A DNA stretch of 64,000 nt. Origin: Microcebus murinus (Eukaryota; Chordata; Mammalia; Primates; Cheirogaleidae). The position numbers were made by a program, and so were the translations under genes. The stretch covers positions 38,152,001 to 38,216,000 of the forward strand of contig NC_134106.1 in the NCBI RefSeq assembly GCF_040939455.1. Direction: 5' to 3'. Positions 46,901-61,666 of this stretch are shown here, piece by piece (the first letter of the stretch is position 1; every line of letters begins with the position of its first letter). The notes below the pieces were generated by a model. That model worked only from the letters and a program-made list of their open reading frames with translations. It searched no databases and had not been told where the DNA came from.

Positions 46901-47590
46901 GAGAAGGGATGAGGGAATGTGTGAGAGAGTAGAGAGAAGGAACAGACCTACTGAGCCACTTGAAAATTCCCAGTGTGCTCCATGGTCTGTGAACCTGCTC
47001 TGGCCATGATAGCATTCTTTACTATGAAGAGAGGCCCATTTGCCTGTGGTCCCATTGCAGCCATGTGGAAGGATGGTAACCTGAGTTCAGTCAGCCAACA
47101 GCAGCCCCTTCTCCTAGGGACCTGGGAGAAGGAGGAGGCAGGAGGAATCTCTGCCCCATGAGTGTCCACACTTAAAAAGGAGGAAAGTTGTCCCTGCTCT
47201 TAGGAAATCCCAGATTACGACACAGCAGGTCCTGGTGCTGGTGAGCTTCTGGCTTACAAGAAAAGAATAGTCACAGAGCAGCATGCACTAAACAAGGGAA
47301 AGGAGTCTATAAATATTGAGGGTACACAGTGGAGGAGTGAACAGAACAGGTTGGGGTTGTTTGGAAGGGAAACAGGTGCTGAAAGAGAAAATCCTTTCCA
47401 ATCTAATAGTCACACACAAAGGAAGCCCAGGTACAGCTCCTGCCCAAGCATTCCTATTTCAATTCTGTTGCTTTTAGACCTGTACTTTAGTGATACTATT
47501 TTGGCCACATATCTAGAAGGTATGTATCAGGAAAATTAAAATCTTACACATCCAATTAATTTTCCAAAGACACCTTGATTGAGGAGTGGA
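43991..47590. other. Intergenic, nothing recognised
   Basis: Unique or unrecognisably old sequence with several unsupported open frames (up to 143 codons at 46408-46839) and an A-tract at 46556-46569. No splice-site pairs with a matching frame or family text were seen. Confidence 0.4.
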
Positions 47591-47596
47591 AATGTC

Positions 47597-47615
47597 ATAT
47601 ATATATATATATATA
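47597..47615. repeat. (AT)n tract
   Basis: Nineteen bases of alternating A and T. From 47616 to about 49865 nothing else is recognised. Confidence 0.85.
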
Positions 47616-49864
47616 CATCCCCCAACTCTATGAACCCCCAATAATGATAAAAACATGTTTCCTAAAATTTTTAGTCCAGTCCAAGCTGGTAGAAAAGAAT
47701 AATTTGGTACACAAATGCCTACTGTAAATATATGCCATTATACAAAACAAGCCATGAATAATCAAATACATAAATCTATATACTACAAGCATGTGGTGGT
47801 ATACCCCTGTGTGGTATAGTCACACATTCCCAACTACTTAATCTCACTATGTCCTCAGGAGTCACAAGAACATTCTTATCCCTACCATTCAGAGACCTAA
47901 TTTGACCCTGCTCCTCATGGATGCTTCAGCATGCAAATCTGCTCCCTCCAGGCTCAGACCCTTGCCTATCTTGACAAGAGCTTTTCTGAGCTGCCAAACA
48001 ACGCCCTGCTGTATTCCAAGGTATTATTAATTAATGTTGATCCCACTCATGGCAGCTCTGCTGTGAAATGCCAGCCCTGTTATTAGCTCAACACAGGGCT
48101 CTGTGCTTGTCGACTTGCAGTCATAACTCAGACCTAACCTTTAGCTTCTTTTACTGTAGTAGACTCTCAAATGCCATAAACAATACTTTTCTGAGATTCA
48201 TCCACCTTGTGGTAGAGAAACACACCATGAGCACCATCCAATCCTTCTGAAATAATATTGTTGTAAGTGACAGGCACACAAGGAAATGACAGATACTTTT
48301 TACTTCCAGATAGAAAGGAGGGTTTTCTAGTATTGCTTTCCAGACCAGGAGACTTCCATGGTGAATAATTTCCCTGGACTGATGTTTCTTGCTCACTTGA
48401 ATTTTAAGAGAAACTTTCTCAAGGGGTCCGGACAAGTGTTGTTTTGCTCTAAGTCTTTATATGCCGCAACATTGGTTGTTCTCGTCTTGCCCATACCTGG
48501 TAAATGGCAGCATTGCCCTTCTGCACGATGTTAAGTACTTTCCCACTAGGTTGGACTTTTCCTTTTGTTACTCCTGCTTCTCCATGACGGGGCCCAGGTT
48601 GGATGAGGGAGCATAGGATTCTTCCAATCAGAGACATCTGTGTTTGGCCCCAAATCACCTTGCCTAGGGAACAGAAAAGATAGATGCCTACAGCATGGAA
48701 AGATGCCAGCCTCTCTGCCTAGCCCCCAATTTCGTGGCTACCCAGTCTTCATTTCCTTTTCTAGAACTGCCTAAGAGCTCTATCTAAGATGGAGACTCCA
48801 ATATTTGCTTAGAAAGCAGATGCCTGGGGAGCTACTCCATGACAGAAACTGGAGTCCTTGAGGCTCCAGTCCTTGAGGGATGTATAGAAGGGTGGCTTGG
48901 ATTTTCTAGAGCAACTCACTGCACTGGGGACACTAAGTTCATCTGGTCACTGATCCAACAGCTGGCAGAACTCCCATCAGGAGTATCGAGGAAAGCTCCC
49001 CAGAAGATTCCAGCTCCTCCCTGAGGCTTTGTTGGCAGTGCCACACAGAGGGGTCTGTCCACCTGGTAGCCTTCTCAAATCCACAGAGTGTAAACAGCAA
49101 AAGAAGCCATGACCCCAGGGATCTGCGTAGGGGATGTCTCAGAAGGCATCTGACCTGAGTTGAGTCATCAGAGGAGAATGTCAAAACAAATCTTGTTTGG
49201 GAAAAGTGGGGCTGTTCTGTTAAAGTCCATCTTGGAACCTAAGAGCCATGGAAAGTTGGCTGAAAAGAGCAAGGCTCATCCAAGAAGCCGGGATGGAGGC
49301 ACACCCATCCTGCCCTGGTGGCTGGCTGCCAAAGTAGTTTGGCTCCAGGTAAGTCACTGGCAAAGAAGTGAGTACTTCTTCTTGCTCTGTATCAGCAACC
49401 TGTGTCTGGCTCATGAGCTACTAGAGCAAGGGTAGAACCAGAAGGACAGCAAGAGGCTATTGCTGTATGATGACATCCTGGGCTCAATGAATTCTTCCAT
49501 CCAATCTCCTACTTCCAGGAGGCTTCCTCCTCTAGCTTCTGTCCAGGCATCACAGTGGGCTTCTCATTTGATATTGAACAGCCATTTCCATACTGTCTCT
49601 GTCCATGCCTGCATCTAAGAGACTTTGTTGTGTTCTTGGTTGACCTAGGTCATCACAATCTGGCCTTTTTTTCCCCATCTGTTGCTGAGAAATTAGATTA
49701 CCGTGCAATAAGTACCCTAGGAAGAAGGTACATACATCTGTTTTGACTAAGAGTTTCTAACTTAACTTTAATCCACAGCAACTCATGTTAGGGGGAAGGG
49801 TACAACAGTTTTCCTTTCTGGAGCCTTTTCCTTCTGATTGTTCATTTTGTCCTTGTAACTCACA

Positions 49865-50005
49865 GGACCACACAGAGACAACTCAAATTATCTCCATTTG
49901 CAACTGAAGACAGTGCAGCCCCATAGTGACTTTTTCAAGGGAGCCCCGAGAATTGGTGACAAAGCTGACATCTGGTCTCCTGATTTCCATTCTGTGATTC
50001 TTTCT
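49865..50005 (+). repeat. MIR fragment
   Basis: TTTGCAACTGAAGACAGTGC and CATCTGGTCTCCTGATTTCC match the MIR-like pattern of tail and core. Confidence 0.5.
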
Positions 50006-50059
50006 GCTAATCTTATTTCATTTATCCAATGTAACAACTCAAATGAATAAGTGCCTACT

Positions 50060-50520
50060 ACTTGCCGTGGAAGAAACAGGCTTCTCTAGTCTTATCTCCC
50101 ACTGTCTGCCCACACAAGCCATCTGTCCAGCCATGCCAAAATAGCACTGTGTTTTCCAGCCTCTGCACCTTCGCTCCTGCCTGTCACTTGCTTGAACTGC
50201 CCTCCCCCAAGTCTCTGCTTAATGAAACTTAATCATCCTCTAATCCAAAGCTCAATTGTCCTGTCTTCTATATTACCTTCCTGATTATTACAGCAGGAAG
50301 CAATTTCTCTTGTTCGGAATGCAGTTAATTAAAAAAAAGGGGCAACTTGGGTGCCATCATACTCTGCCTGGGATTGTAGTGTTTTGTAGGTGAATTTTAT
50401 CTCCCTAAGTAAACTGCGAGCCTGAAGAAGGCAGAAACTGTGTTGCACACATCATAGCGTTCCCCAGTGTCTTGCCCATGATATAAGCTTAATATATATT
50501 GAATGAGTGAAGGAGACATG
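50060..50520 (+). repeat. L2 3' end
   Basis: CACCTTCGCTCCTGCC, CTTGAACTGCCCTCCCCCAA, CTAAGTAAACTGCGAGCCTG and a terminal ATATATTGAATGAGTGAAGG follow L2 3' order. Confidence 0.65.
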
Positions 50521-50954
50521 AAGGGAGTAAGTGGGAGTAAGTTCCACAGTGTTGAGAATTGCATGGAAAGCTCCAAAATCTGATCACCATGTTCCTTCCA
50601 CCAAGTCATGCTGGAAGAAGTGCAGTTTCTACTATGACTTACCTCTTTGTAGGCCAAACATGGTTAAAAATAGGCTATTTCGTATGGTGCAATCTAATGC
50701 AACACATATTGAGCTGTTTAGACAGAACAAAATAGTTCAAAGAGTTGAGCTTGAAAACTGAATTTCCTATGCTGTTGGCTAGCATAAAATGAGTAGCCCC
50801 TCCCAAGGATGCCTCCTTCTTTCATAAACTTGAATTGATTCTCACCATGAGTAGTGTGAAAATAAAGTAGAGTGGTCATTAGGGTGTCTTCATGGACCAA
50901 ATGAGGAAGAGCATGAGAGAGTGACTGAATGTATCTTCTTTCCATCATCCATTC

Positions 50955-51060
50955 ACTATTTTCGTAAGTGTTGACTGAGCACTCTCAGTCACAGGGCTAG
51001 ATGATGGGGACGGATACAGAAATAATACAAAATCCCTACCCTCATGGAGTGCCAAACTAG
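50955..51060 (+). repeat. Ancient interspersed repeat
   Basis: GTTGACTGAGCACTCTCAGT, GATGATGGGGACGGATACAG and CCCTACCCTCATGGAGTGCC resemble the ancient family noted at 25180. Confidence 0.45.
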
Positions 51061-53207
51061 TGACCATCTGTGGCCACTGCAAGCAATTTAAGTAAAAATC
51101 TCAAATTTACTAGATAACTGTTCTCATTCTTCTTTTTGCTTTAGCCGAAGAGCTGAATTATGGGTCAATCTCCAGGCATCACTCTGTAAATGAAATGTAT
51201 TCTACATATGTAAATGATATACTGAAATAATCTATATACTGAAATGTAATAAAATAGAGATTGTATGCTTACTAGGAGACTCTCAAGAAGTCACTTAGGG
51301 TGGCAGTGGAAGGCTGAGACTCCCAAGTGGCTTCTCAAGTAACAATAGATAATCACTCATCTGCCTTCAAAAAGAGCTGGGGATGTTGGTTACCTTCTGA
51401 AGTCTTGTTCTGCTGAGCAGAGGGTTCGAGTTTGAGTCAGAGTAAATTGTTCAAGTCAACAGAGACTGACCCTGTCCTCTTTCTTCTGTGCTTGTCAGGC
51501 TGTCTTTAAATAAATGACAAACACATATTTAAAGAATATGGGCTGAAGCAGTAACGAATGGGCCTATTCCGACAGCTATCTGTCTTGGTCTAACCTTGTT
51601 TATCTGCATCAGTCTACTTATAAACCATTCCTTAGGCAGTAGCAGAAGCCACAGTGGAACCCAGGGGTCTTAACCCAGTCTTGCATCCTATGCATTAACA
51701 TTCTATTCATAGTAGCAGTTTTTTCCATCTGTTTATTTATTGATGACATCTGCATTGCTCAAATACCTTCCTTATCCAAATTAAATACTAGAATATTAGG
51801 TCAACAACATCAGTTTCTGAAGGTGATACTTCTCTGGAGCACAAAAAGGATTCAACAAATCAAGCAAAGATCAATAGCCTACTTCCTATCAGGCACACTG
51901 CCCCAGGTACTGGGTGTTACGGTAGGTGAGACCTTGAATGGTTCATTCAGAAGACTGCTATGATTGACAAACCAAGAAATGCCTTTGTGGAAGGAAAAAA
52001 TAATCTTTAGCACATCATCTTTACAAAAATATGGAAATATCCCAAACAGCTCTAACTCCCTTTAACAACTCTTCGTGAGATAATGCTATTATCTAAAACC
52101 CCACAGCATTTATTTTGTTCATGTCTCTAGCACTTCTTGGTATGATGAACTTATAACTCAAAGTGTACAGTAGAATTTCCTTTTACATGTTCTAAAATTA
52201 CTTCTTCCAAAGTTCAAGGACTCCTTCTCTTTTTTAGTTTTAGTGTTGGATAATCTTGTGAACCATTTCTGAGTACACAGTATATAAACTTTATATTTTC
52301 ATAAAATGTAATCATATCCCTCTTCAGTCTTCTTTCCAAAGTTCTTTATCCCCTGCACTAAGTCATTAGTCTCTAAATCATTTTTGAGGACTTTCTGGAA
52401 TTTTTCTGGCTCTTCATGTTTTTATTGATGTGTCTGGTTGCCAAAAGAGTGGGCCACAAACACACAAAATGTAGACTACCTGATTCTGTAAATTCCAGGT
52501 TGATGTCCACATAATTCTTTAGTCATAAATAGGTCAGTCTTTCACACAACAATTTACCCTTAATCCATGTTTCTCATCCAGACATTTCTTTGCTGTGTGA
52601 ACTTCCTTATTGCAAAAACAAACAAAACAGCCCTACTGCACCAAACATCTATCTAGCACATTCCTTTAAAACTCCTTGTCTGCTGCTACATTCTTTTCCC
52701 TGATTTTGGTTTTCTAAATACACTTCAGCACTCATCTATGTGCTCAAAACAAACCAATCATAACATATCCCTCCTTTCCTCCTGCAAAACACCAAACAAT
52801 GAGCCCTCTCTGTATTCCCTACATATCCCCATTTTCTCTTTAACCTATTTCTTCTCCCTCACTAAACTCCATCTTCTCTTCTAGCCTGTAGGAGTTCTTT
52901 CTCATCTTTTTTTCACATGCTATATGTTAAAAACATAACAAAAGGAAAGGACTTCCCATTCTCCAGCTAATGTGTAGCTAACTCAGTGAGGAGTAAATAG
53001 GTCTCTTAAGGAAAATAAATTTTTGCAATGAACAGAATCTTCTGTGCATAGAACATAAAAATATAGCTTTTGACATTTCATACTTCACAAATGCCAATTG
53101 CAAAACTGTGTTTTGGAAATAATTAACTACTTTGAAACTAGACTCTACAACATTGGATATGATTTATCATGGTGCCTTGTGTATAGGAAATATATAGAAC
53201 ATAGTTG
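51061..53207. other. Intergenic, nothing recognised
   Basis: AT-rich unique sequence. The pyrimidine-rich block 52600-52960 could be an eroded LTR or L2, but no landmark is secure. Confidence 0.4.
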
Positions 53208-54400
<1,193 letters not shown>

Positions 54401-54640
54401 AGGCCTTGGACTCATTTTTACAGTATAGGCATAAACCAAATATGAGGTTCGAAAAAGCTAGTTTTTCTGAGAACACAGCTAAAAGTCCCTGTCAGAAGCT
54501 GCTTGTTGTTAATGAAAAGTCTGTTGAAATAGAAGAGTATAATAAAAACCAACTGCCCTCCCCAGCTGACTTGATGTTTGAAGAAAACTGAAGAAACACA
54601 GACATGTGACCTGTGGTTTGAGAGAGGCCCAAATAAACTT
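54401..54640 (+). other. Possible terminal exon of an unknown transcript
   Basis: A pyrimidine-rich acceptor (CATTTCTTAATTGTAG) is followed in frame by 62 codons without a stop (ALDSFLQYRHKPNMRFEKAS ... ending LPSPADLMFEEN, TGA at 54589-54591). An AATAAA follows 40 bases after the stop (54632-54637). I recognise no protein family and see no upstream exon. Open frames this long occur by chance in 64 kb, so this stays a hypothesis. It could also be a decayed retrocopy. Confidence 0.2.
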
Positions 54641-55049
54641 CTCCAACATATTTAGATCCAAACTTGGCCCTACAAAGATCCGCAATTTCTGTTTCAAAGA
54701 TGCTACGGCTTACAGAAGGATTCGTATACATTTTCCTCTGATTGGGACTCTGAAACTCAGCGTGTTCCCCTGTCCTCCAGCTGCATTAATGATCTCAGAG
54801 CAGTCTCTAAAGATTCAGCAGCCTCTGTAAAGATTCTGCAGAATTTAAAATCCTACCAGCCTTTTTTTGTACAAAGCTCTTTGATACCATTTGTAGACTT
54901 TTGGTTCAGAATGAGAAGGCATAGAATATGTAACCTTTTCCTGGAATGTTCATAGTTTTCCTTTTGCTATTTGGGAATAGAAAATCTTTATTAATTTAAA
55001 GAAAATGTACACAAGAATCACATCATCTTTCAAGAAATTTGCTAATATC

Positions 55050-58000
55050 TGTCAAATTTTAAAATGAGGAGAAGATTCTGCAGAGATGACAGAGGAGGAA
55101 GCATCATTTTAAATTTCCCTAGATTCCCTCACAAAAAGAGTAACTAGATAGCAAAGCCCAAAACTCTTAGAAATATTTATGATAAATCTAGGTGACACAG
55201 TATCTCCATAAACTTCAAAACACTAGCAGAAGGGGAGAGCACAGGACCTGCATCTTATCAGCATCTATGCAGGAAGAAGCAAAGGGAAGGAACAATGCAT
55301 CTAAAAGATCTGGGAATAGAAAAGCCCCCGAATAGCCAACAGCCATTCACTGGAAAGAGTAGCTGGCCAACGTGATAACAGCCAATGAATCTGGAGGGAT
55401 TTTGACCTTTTCCATAGTGGCTGGGTGCTTGGAACCACAGTGAGAAGGACTGAAGGACCTGAAGCTGTCTAACCCCTACAAACTCTTGAGACCAAAAAGC
55501 CAGGGCATCTTTCCAGAGCAGGGCCCCACAATGAGGAAACACTTTTGGGAGTAGAACCAAAATTGAGCTGGATTAAGACAATAGAACAAAGGAAGATAAA
55601 TTCCAGATAAAAAAGAAGAAAAGACTAGAGCCAGGAAATCTCGGAAAGCCAGCCACCTTGTTTTTATATATTTCACAAAAGCTACAAAAACAGGGACCTT
55701 TGTGTAGTTAGATTTTCTAACTTCTGACTTTTAACTAAACCATGCCTCCTGCTAAAAGTTTAGGAAAACTAATTTTGCATAGAAATGAACAACAGAAAAG
55801 GATCAAGGTCAAACCCCATGCATACATTATTAGATAAAAAAGAATAAGGAGTTCAACAAGGCAAGTCCTCAAACAAGATCAAAACTGTAACCTACCACTT
55901 CAACATGAAGTGAAAGACATTAGGAAAGCTGTATAACACATGAAAGGATAACATTAAACAAAATTAGAAAAACTCAGCAAGGAGGAGACAGAACTCAGAA
56001 AAGAATTAGAAATAAAAAGAGAAATTTAGTTCAGAAATAAAACTAAATTAGAAGGAACACAAGAGCAAATAAACGCAACAAATAATACTTTTAAATCTAT
56101 GTAAAGTAAAAAGGAGGAAAACCTTTAAAATCTATATGAAATGAAGAAAGAAATAAAAAGACTCAAGAGAAAGTGAGAAATGTGGATGGTAGACAAAGAA
56201 GATACAACATACAATAATAGGAGTCCCTAAAGAAGAAACTCAAAGCAAAGGAACAGAATAAATATTTCTTTTAAATATATTCAAGAAAATTTCCTGAAAT
56301 TAAAAAAAGTATATATAGAACTACATATATAAAAAGCATCTCATGTACCTGAGAACATTGACTTAGAGTGATGAGCCAAGATATATTCTAGTCAAATTAC
56401 TAAATATTAAGAAAAAAAAGTCCTTTGGGCATATAGTTTTAAAAGGCAGTGACTTATAAGGGAAAGAAATTAGATTTAGCATTGGATGTTTCAGTAAGAA
56501 GAAAATGGAGTAACACATTTAAGATTCATAAGAAAATGTGATCTGAGGATTTTATATGCAGAAAAACTTTTAGGTACAAAGAACACAAACAGTTATCAAC
56601 ATAAGAACTCAGGGAATAGTGTTCCTGTGAACCTTCCTGTGTATCTACTGGGAAACAAGCTTTAGAATGACCAGAGACACATCAATACAAAGACGAGTGG
56701 TGAACGTTAAATATATAGCTACTTGTAGAATTAAGATTTAGTGAGGGACGGAAGAGAGCAAGAGTTGTATGTAATGATTATATACTCTAACAATGTAGAT
56801 ACAGTAAACATTACTTTTAGAAAATAGAGGCAAATACAGAGAGCAAATGAAAAACTCTACCTCTTAGTAACCATATTGGTTTGGGTACTCTGAGCATTGT
56901 TGTTCTGAGTCTGTTGCATTTATAAAAACCTGTTGTACTAAATTTGAATTGGAATATCAAAATGAACTCACAAGGTATTTCATATTTAAGAAATATAGAT
57001 ACTTTCTAGCTCTGAAAAGGCCTAGAAACCATGAATACAGTAATAACAAATATACTTAGTGCCTGGATTTTGGTTTTGAAATAACATTACCTATGAAAAG
57101 AAACTGGGCTTGTTGGAGAAGAAGCCAATTCCAGGTCTGGGGCATGAGATGTACAAGATGAGCCTAGAATATCATATCATATAGCAAGGAAGACTATCAA
57201 AGACTGCTGGAGTCATGAAAAAAGGATTCAAGTGCCAATGGAAGAGGCTCTCACTAGCCAAAGATGAAAATAATTGAGCTACAATAAAGATGATAATTGC
57301 AATGGCTTTAAATTCATAAAATATGTTTAATACATATATGAATACATGGGTTCATGATAACTTAATAAAATCCACCTTTGTAGGATGATAGGAAGCATTC
57401 ATTACCTTGAAAACTGGCAAATAAAAGGAGAGAATCAAGCATTTACTTTGCCTTTCCCATCTGAATCGTACCACTGATTAAACAAATAGTAGATGAGGGG
57501 AAGCATCTTTTTAAAGAACTATTCCAACTAGTAAGTGAAAAAGAAATAACAGAATTAGAATATTCTACAGCCCACCATAAATTAATGGATTTAGGCATTG
57601 AGCATCAATGTCTATAAAGTCACAAAGAGAGACAACCAGACATCATGTGCTTCTTGATGTACCATCCATCATTGTCTGGCCAAAGAGATCAAACTTGAGT
57701 CTCACCAAACCTCCAAATCCAGCTGGCAATTTGTGGGAAATAAGGAGGACAGAAGAACATGCTGAACCACATCAGCAGTGAGCAATCAGCAACTTAGAGA
57801 AGGCAGGATTTCCAGACTGCAGGAAACTATAGGCCAAAGACCCTGGGTTCTTCAACAGAGAAACTGCATGGAAAAGAAAAGTTTGAAGGGGGAAACGATA
57901 AGTTTAATGGGTTTAAAGGACATATCAAAGTTTTTAAAAACAGAGGAAACTAAACTACAGTGTTTAAGGATACCAACTGGTGGAAAACCACAAAACAATG

Positions 58001-58225
58001 GAAAGAAGTGATTTCTATAGAAGTCTGTATGGTGGTTACTTGTAAGGGGAAGGAGTTGTGAAGGCAGCAGGGCATATGAAGGGCTTCTGACATGGCTGAC
58101 AAAAGTTCAGTTTCTTGATCTGGGTGATGGTTAAAACAGTACTGCCTTACAACAATCCATTAAGCCTGTATATTTTTTTGATTTGGTTTTCTGTATTTGT
58201 GTTTTCTTTTATAATAAAAAGAGGC
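55050..58225 (+). mobile_element. HAL1 (half-L1) retroelement, roughly full length
   Basis: HAL1 carries only an ORF1-like gene and relied on L1 proteins. Matching text is clear at 55860-56690: GAAGATACAACATACAATAA, AATTTCCTGAAATTAAAAAA, CCTTTGGGCATATAGTTTTA, GAGGATTTTATATGCAG and CAGTTATCAACATAAGAACT. Frame is broken by many stops (for example after ELRKELEIKREI). The 5' and 3' limits are approximate; the 3' tail (58120-58225) has L1-like GATCTGGGTGATGGTTAAAA and ends in AATAAAA. Confidence 0.7.
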
Positions 58226-58239
58226 TTTAAAATTAAAAA

Positions 58240-58745
58240 TGCACATAGCCTTTGGCCTAGCAATTCCACTGGTAGGGATTCATCTATATGATAAGCTCAC
58301 CCAAATATGCCAAGATAGGCCTGTCCATCGCAGCGCTGTTTGTAATAGCTAAAAAATTAGGGGTGGTGGTGAAAATAAGTGTCTACTAGGTGGGGACTTA
58401 TTGAATAAATCATGGTACAACCACACAATGGAACATTTTGCAGCCAAGAAAAAATTGAGATAGGTTTATATGGGTTCCTAGATATCATTAAATGAAAAGA
58501 AAAAGTGAGATGTAGAACAATATTATTATGATCTCATATGTGAAAAAGAAAAAGTATACACTTTATTTCCATTGATAATATTTGGAAGGCTACTTGTGAT
58601 ACTGTTAAGCTCATTACCTATGAAGGTGGAGTGGGACTGGGGATAGGATCAAAGGATGAGAATTTACTTGTCATTTTATATGGTTTTACACTTTTTAAAG
58701 TGTGCATTTTATTTTTATAAAATTTTAAAACTTATTTAATTTTTT
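58240..58745 (+). mobile_element. L1ME-class 3' end
   Basis: GCAATTCCACTGGTAGGGAT, CATCGCAGCGCTGTTTGTAA, AATAAATCATGGTACAACCA, AATGGAACATTTTGCAGCCA and a TTTATTTTTATAAAATT tail are the usual 3' landmarks of old L1ME elements. Sequence from 58746 to 59000 is unrecognised. Confidence 0.7.
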
Positions 58746-59053
58746 AAAAATTTGTGGCCCTTTATAGTCATCTCAAACAATGAGTGATAGGCCACAGAAA
58801 GTAAAGTTTGGTAAAGGAAATGGAGTTAGCCCTTCTTTTGTTAGAAACCTGGAGTTGCTACAAAACTGGTAACTGACTAGGAATGCCTTTGAAAACCCCA
58901 AGTCCTAAAACTTTCTTGTTTCTACCCTTGGAAATAAATGCAAATATTTCTGATGCTCAGTTTCTGAAGGAGTGTCATCAAGTGCCTAGCACACAATCTC
59001 ATAATAGATCCACAGTAAATTTAGTTGAAGTCATTCATTTAACAACTGTCTTG

Positions 59054-59385
59054 GGCTAGGCGCGGTGGCTCATGCCTGTAATCCTAGCACTCTGAGAGGT
59101 TGAGGCAGGCGGATTGCTCGAGGTCAGGAGTTCAAAACCAGCCTGAGCAAGAGCGAGACCCTGTCTCTACTATAAATAGAAAGAAATTAATTGGCCAACT
59201 AATATATATAGAAAAAATTAGCCGGGCATGGTGGTGCATGCCTGTAGTCCCAGCTACTCGGGGAGGCTGAGGCAGAAAGATTGCTTGAGCCCAGGAGTTT
59301 CGGGTTGCTGTTAGCTAGGCTGACGCCGCGGCACTCACTCTAGCCTGGGCAACAAAGCAAGACTCTGTCTCAAAAAAAAAAAAAA
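59054..59385 (+). mobile_element. Lemur-type Alu, full length
   Basis: Two arms with the lemur linker (ATAAATAGAAAGAAATTAAT) and a terminal A-tract. The flanking duplication is CAACTGTCTTG before and CAACTATCTTG after (one mismatch). It inserted into the edge of an ancient repeat that continues at 59386-59500 (GGGATAGGCACTGGAGATAC). Confidence 0.95.
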
Positions 59386-59725
59386 CCCAACTATCTTGAG
59401 TACCTACTCTATGTTAAGCCCTGGGATAGGCACTGGAGATACAAAGAGAACATGACAGATAAAGTCCCAGCCTTCACAGAGCTTACATTCCAACAAAACA
59501 AGTGAATGATTATTTCCTTCATTGACTCAAATAGTCTGCCTGCTGGCTAAGATGATCTGGCATATGAATCATGTAAGCAAATAAAGCCATTTACTGATGA
59601 AGACAAGAGACATGAAACATACAGATTTTTGAAGCATTTTCCTCCAAAGAAAGTATTTTTGGCCTCGAAGACAGCCATTTATTATTTCTATGCTATGGAA
59701 GTAAAGGAAAAATAAAATACGATGA

Positions 59726-60351
59726 TGTGGTAGGCAGTTTTTGAGATAGCTGCCAGGATACTGCTTCCAGTTATTCACACCCTTATATAATCCCCTCCCC
59801 TTGTGGACGAGCCGGTCCTAGTGACTTGATTTTAATAAATACAACACTACTAAAGTGATGGCTGTCAATTCTGAGATTAGGTTGCAGAAGACTATGACTT
59901 CCATCTTCTTTGCACACTCTCTTGATGTTCTCTTTCACTTGCTCTGAAGGAAACCAACTGCAATGTATTGGCAGTTGCGGAGAGGCCCACATGTGGAACT
60001 GAGGCAGTCTCTGGCCAAGACCAGTGAGGAACCAAGAGCCCACAGGAGGATTGCATTGAGGATGCAATGTGTCCTAGACCAACAGCCCATGGGGAGATCG
60101 AAAGCCTGAGTGAGCTGAGAGATGGCTCCTGTCCCAGTTAACCCTTGAGATAACTGCAGCCACCCGCTGCACCTCCCCAATCCCTACCCCGCCATGTGCT
60201 GATGCCTTAATTACAATTTTGTGGGCGATCCTGAGTAGGAGGAACCAGCTAAACTGCACCTGGATTCCAGGCATAAAGAAACAACAATGACTTGTTGTCT
60301 CAAGCTTTAAGTTTTGGTATATTTGTTACTCAGTAATATATAACTAATATG
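59726..60351 (+). mobile_element. Solo MLT1-type LTR (ERVL-MaLR)
   Basis: Order of landmarks: ACACCCTTATATAATCCCCT, TTGTGGACGAGCCGGTCCTA, GTGACTTGATTTTAATAAAT, GAGGCCCACATGTGGAACTG, GATAACTGCAGCCACCCGCT, and a 3' end AAGTTTTGGTATATTTGTTA with ATAACTAATAT. No internal retroviral sequence is present, so this is an old solo LTR without coding capacity. Confidence 0.7.
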
Positions 60352-61666
60352 TTTGACTAAACCATTTTTGGAAGTAGAGCACATAAGGAAGACATTTGCC
60401 TTTGGGAGCATTATCTGGCACATGGGTGGATGTAGCAGATCCTTGATGGTTTTTAGCGAATGTACTCATCTGTGCCACTTTGCTTTATTTCAGCTCTTTC
60501 TCAATGAGTTGACCTTGTCTCTGAAGGCTCTCAGTTCAAAATGGACTTAAAAAAATTATTTTGTAATCTTTTCTGGCAATGATTTTTTTCAATCTCATTT
60601 TATTTGAAAACTTTAATTTGAAAATGATTTATTTAAGAACCATCCCAGACTCTGATTTATTATTTTATACACTTATTATTTTCCATACTCCTCTGCTTTT
60701 CTCCATTGTCTGCATTCTTCTACCTTTCTTTAGAGCTTTTCTTAATTCTTCCAGCTTTTGGTTGGAGCATAAGGATCTACTTGAGTAAGACCTCATATTG
60801 TTTCCATTGTCAACATTTTTTCTTTTCTTTTTTTCTGGCTAGAACTGCAATTTTTTTATATTATAATCATTGCTGTGAAAGCTTGTGCAAGACTTCCTTT
60901 TATTTCTCCTTTAATTAAGAAAGAAAGTATAAATTCTACTTTAAGAGGTATACCATGTGACTATTTTTAGTAGTGTCTATTGGGAGCAGACCATTTGCAT
61001 TATTTTTTGTGGAAATTTCAGATTACTTAGTTCTCTGAATAACAAACATAATCCAGATTTAGAAAGCTTTAAGTTAGAGGAAGGCTTTCCCTCTTGCCCC
61101 AGAGTGATAACTCCTTGGCTATATGGCAGAATTTAGAAGGATAAGAGGAAAGAGAAGATTTGGAGTACCATTTTACTTTGTTTTCCAAGTTCTGAGAAAG
61201 TCTATTTGGCATGAAATACAAAGCGATCCAAAGATTATTTTGACTGAATCAACAACATAGACTCTCTAAATAACAATTTAAAAAAAGAATAACAAAACAA
61301 ACAAAAACCACATTACTTTTCCTCCTAAAAATATTTAAAGAGGGAAGTAAGCCACAGCAGGAAAACGGTCCTAGAAGAGCATGGAAATTTATGTTTTCTA
61401 CCAAGAAAAAGATACAAGAGGTAATGAGAAATAAGTGTTTTTGGAGATCAAAAAAGCCAGCAGCCCCATCCTAGGTTTCCACTTGCACTAAATAATATGC
61501 CCCTTTCCAACTGCAGCACAGTCTCGAAATTACAAACGCACTCTTTTCCAATCAAACAATAACAGCAACAACAAAAATAAAATGCATAAGAGATTTATAA
61601 GTTTTTTACTTTGTTTTGTTTTGTTTGTTTTATCAGCAACTTCAAAAACATGCATGGCCCCAGATA
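60352..61666. other. Intergenic, AT-rich, nothing recognised
   Basis: Unique AT-rich sequence between the MLT1 LTR and the mariner-like element, with no gene or clear repeat. Confidence 0.45.
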
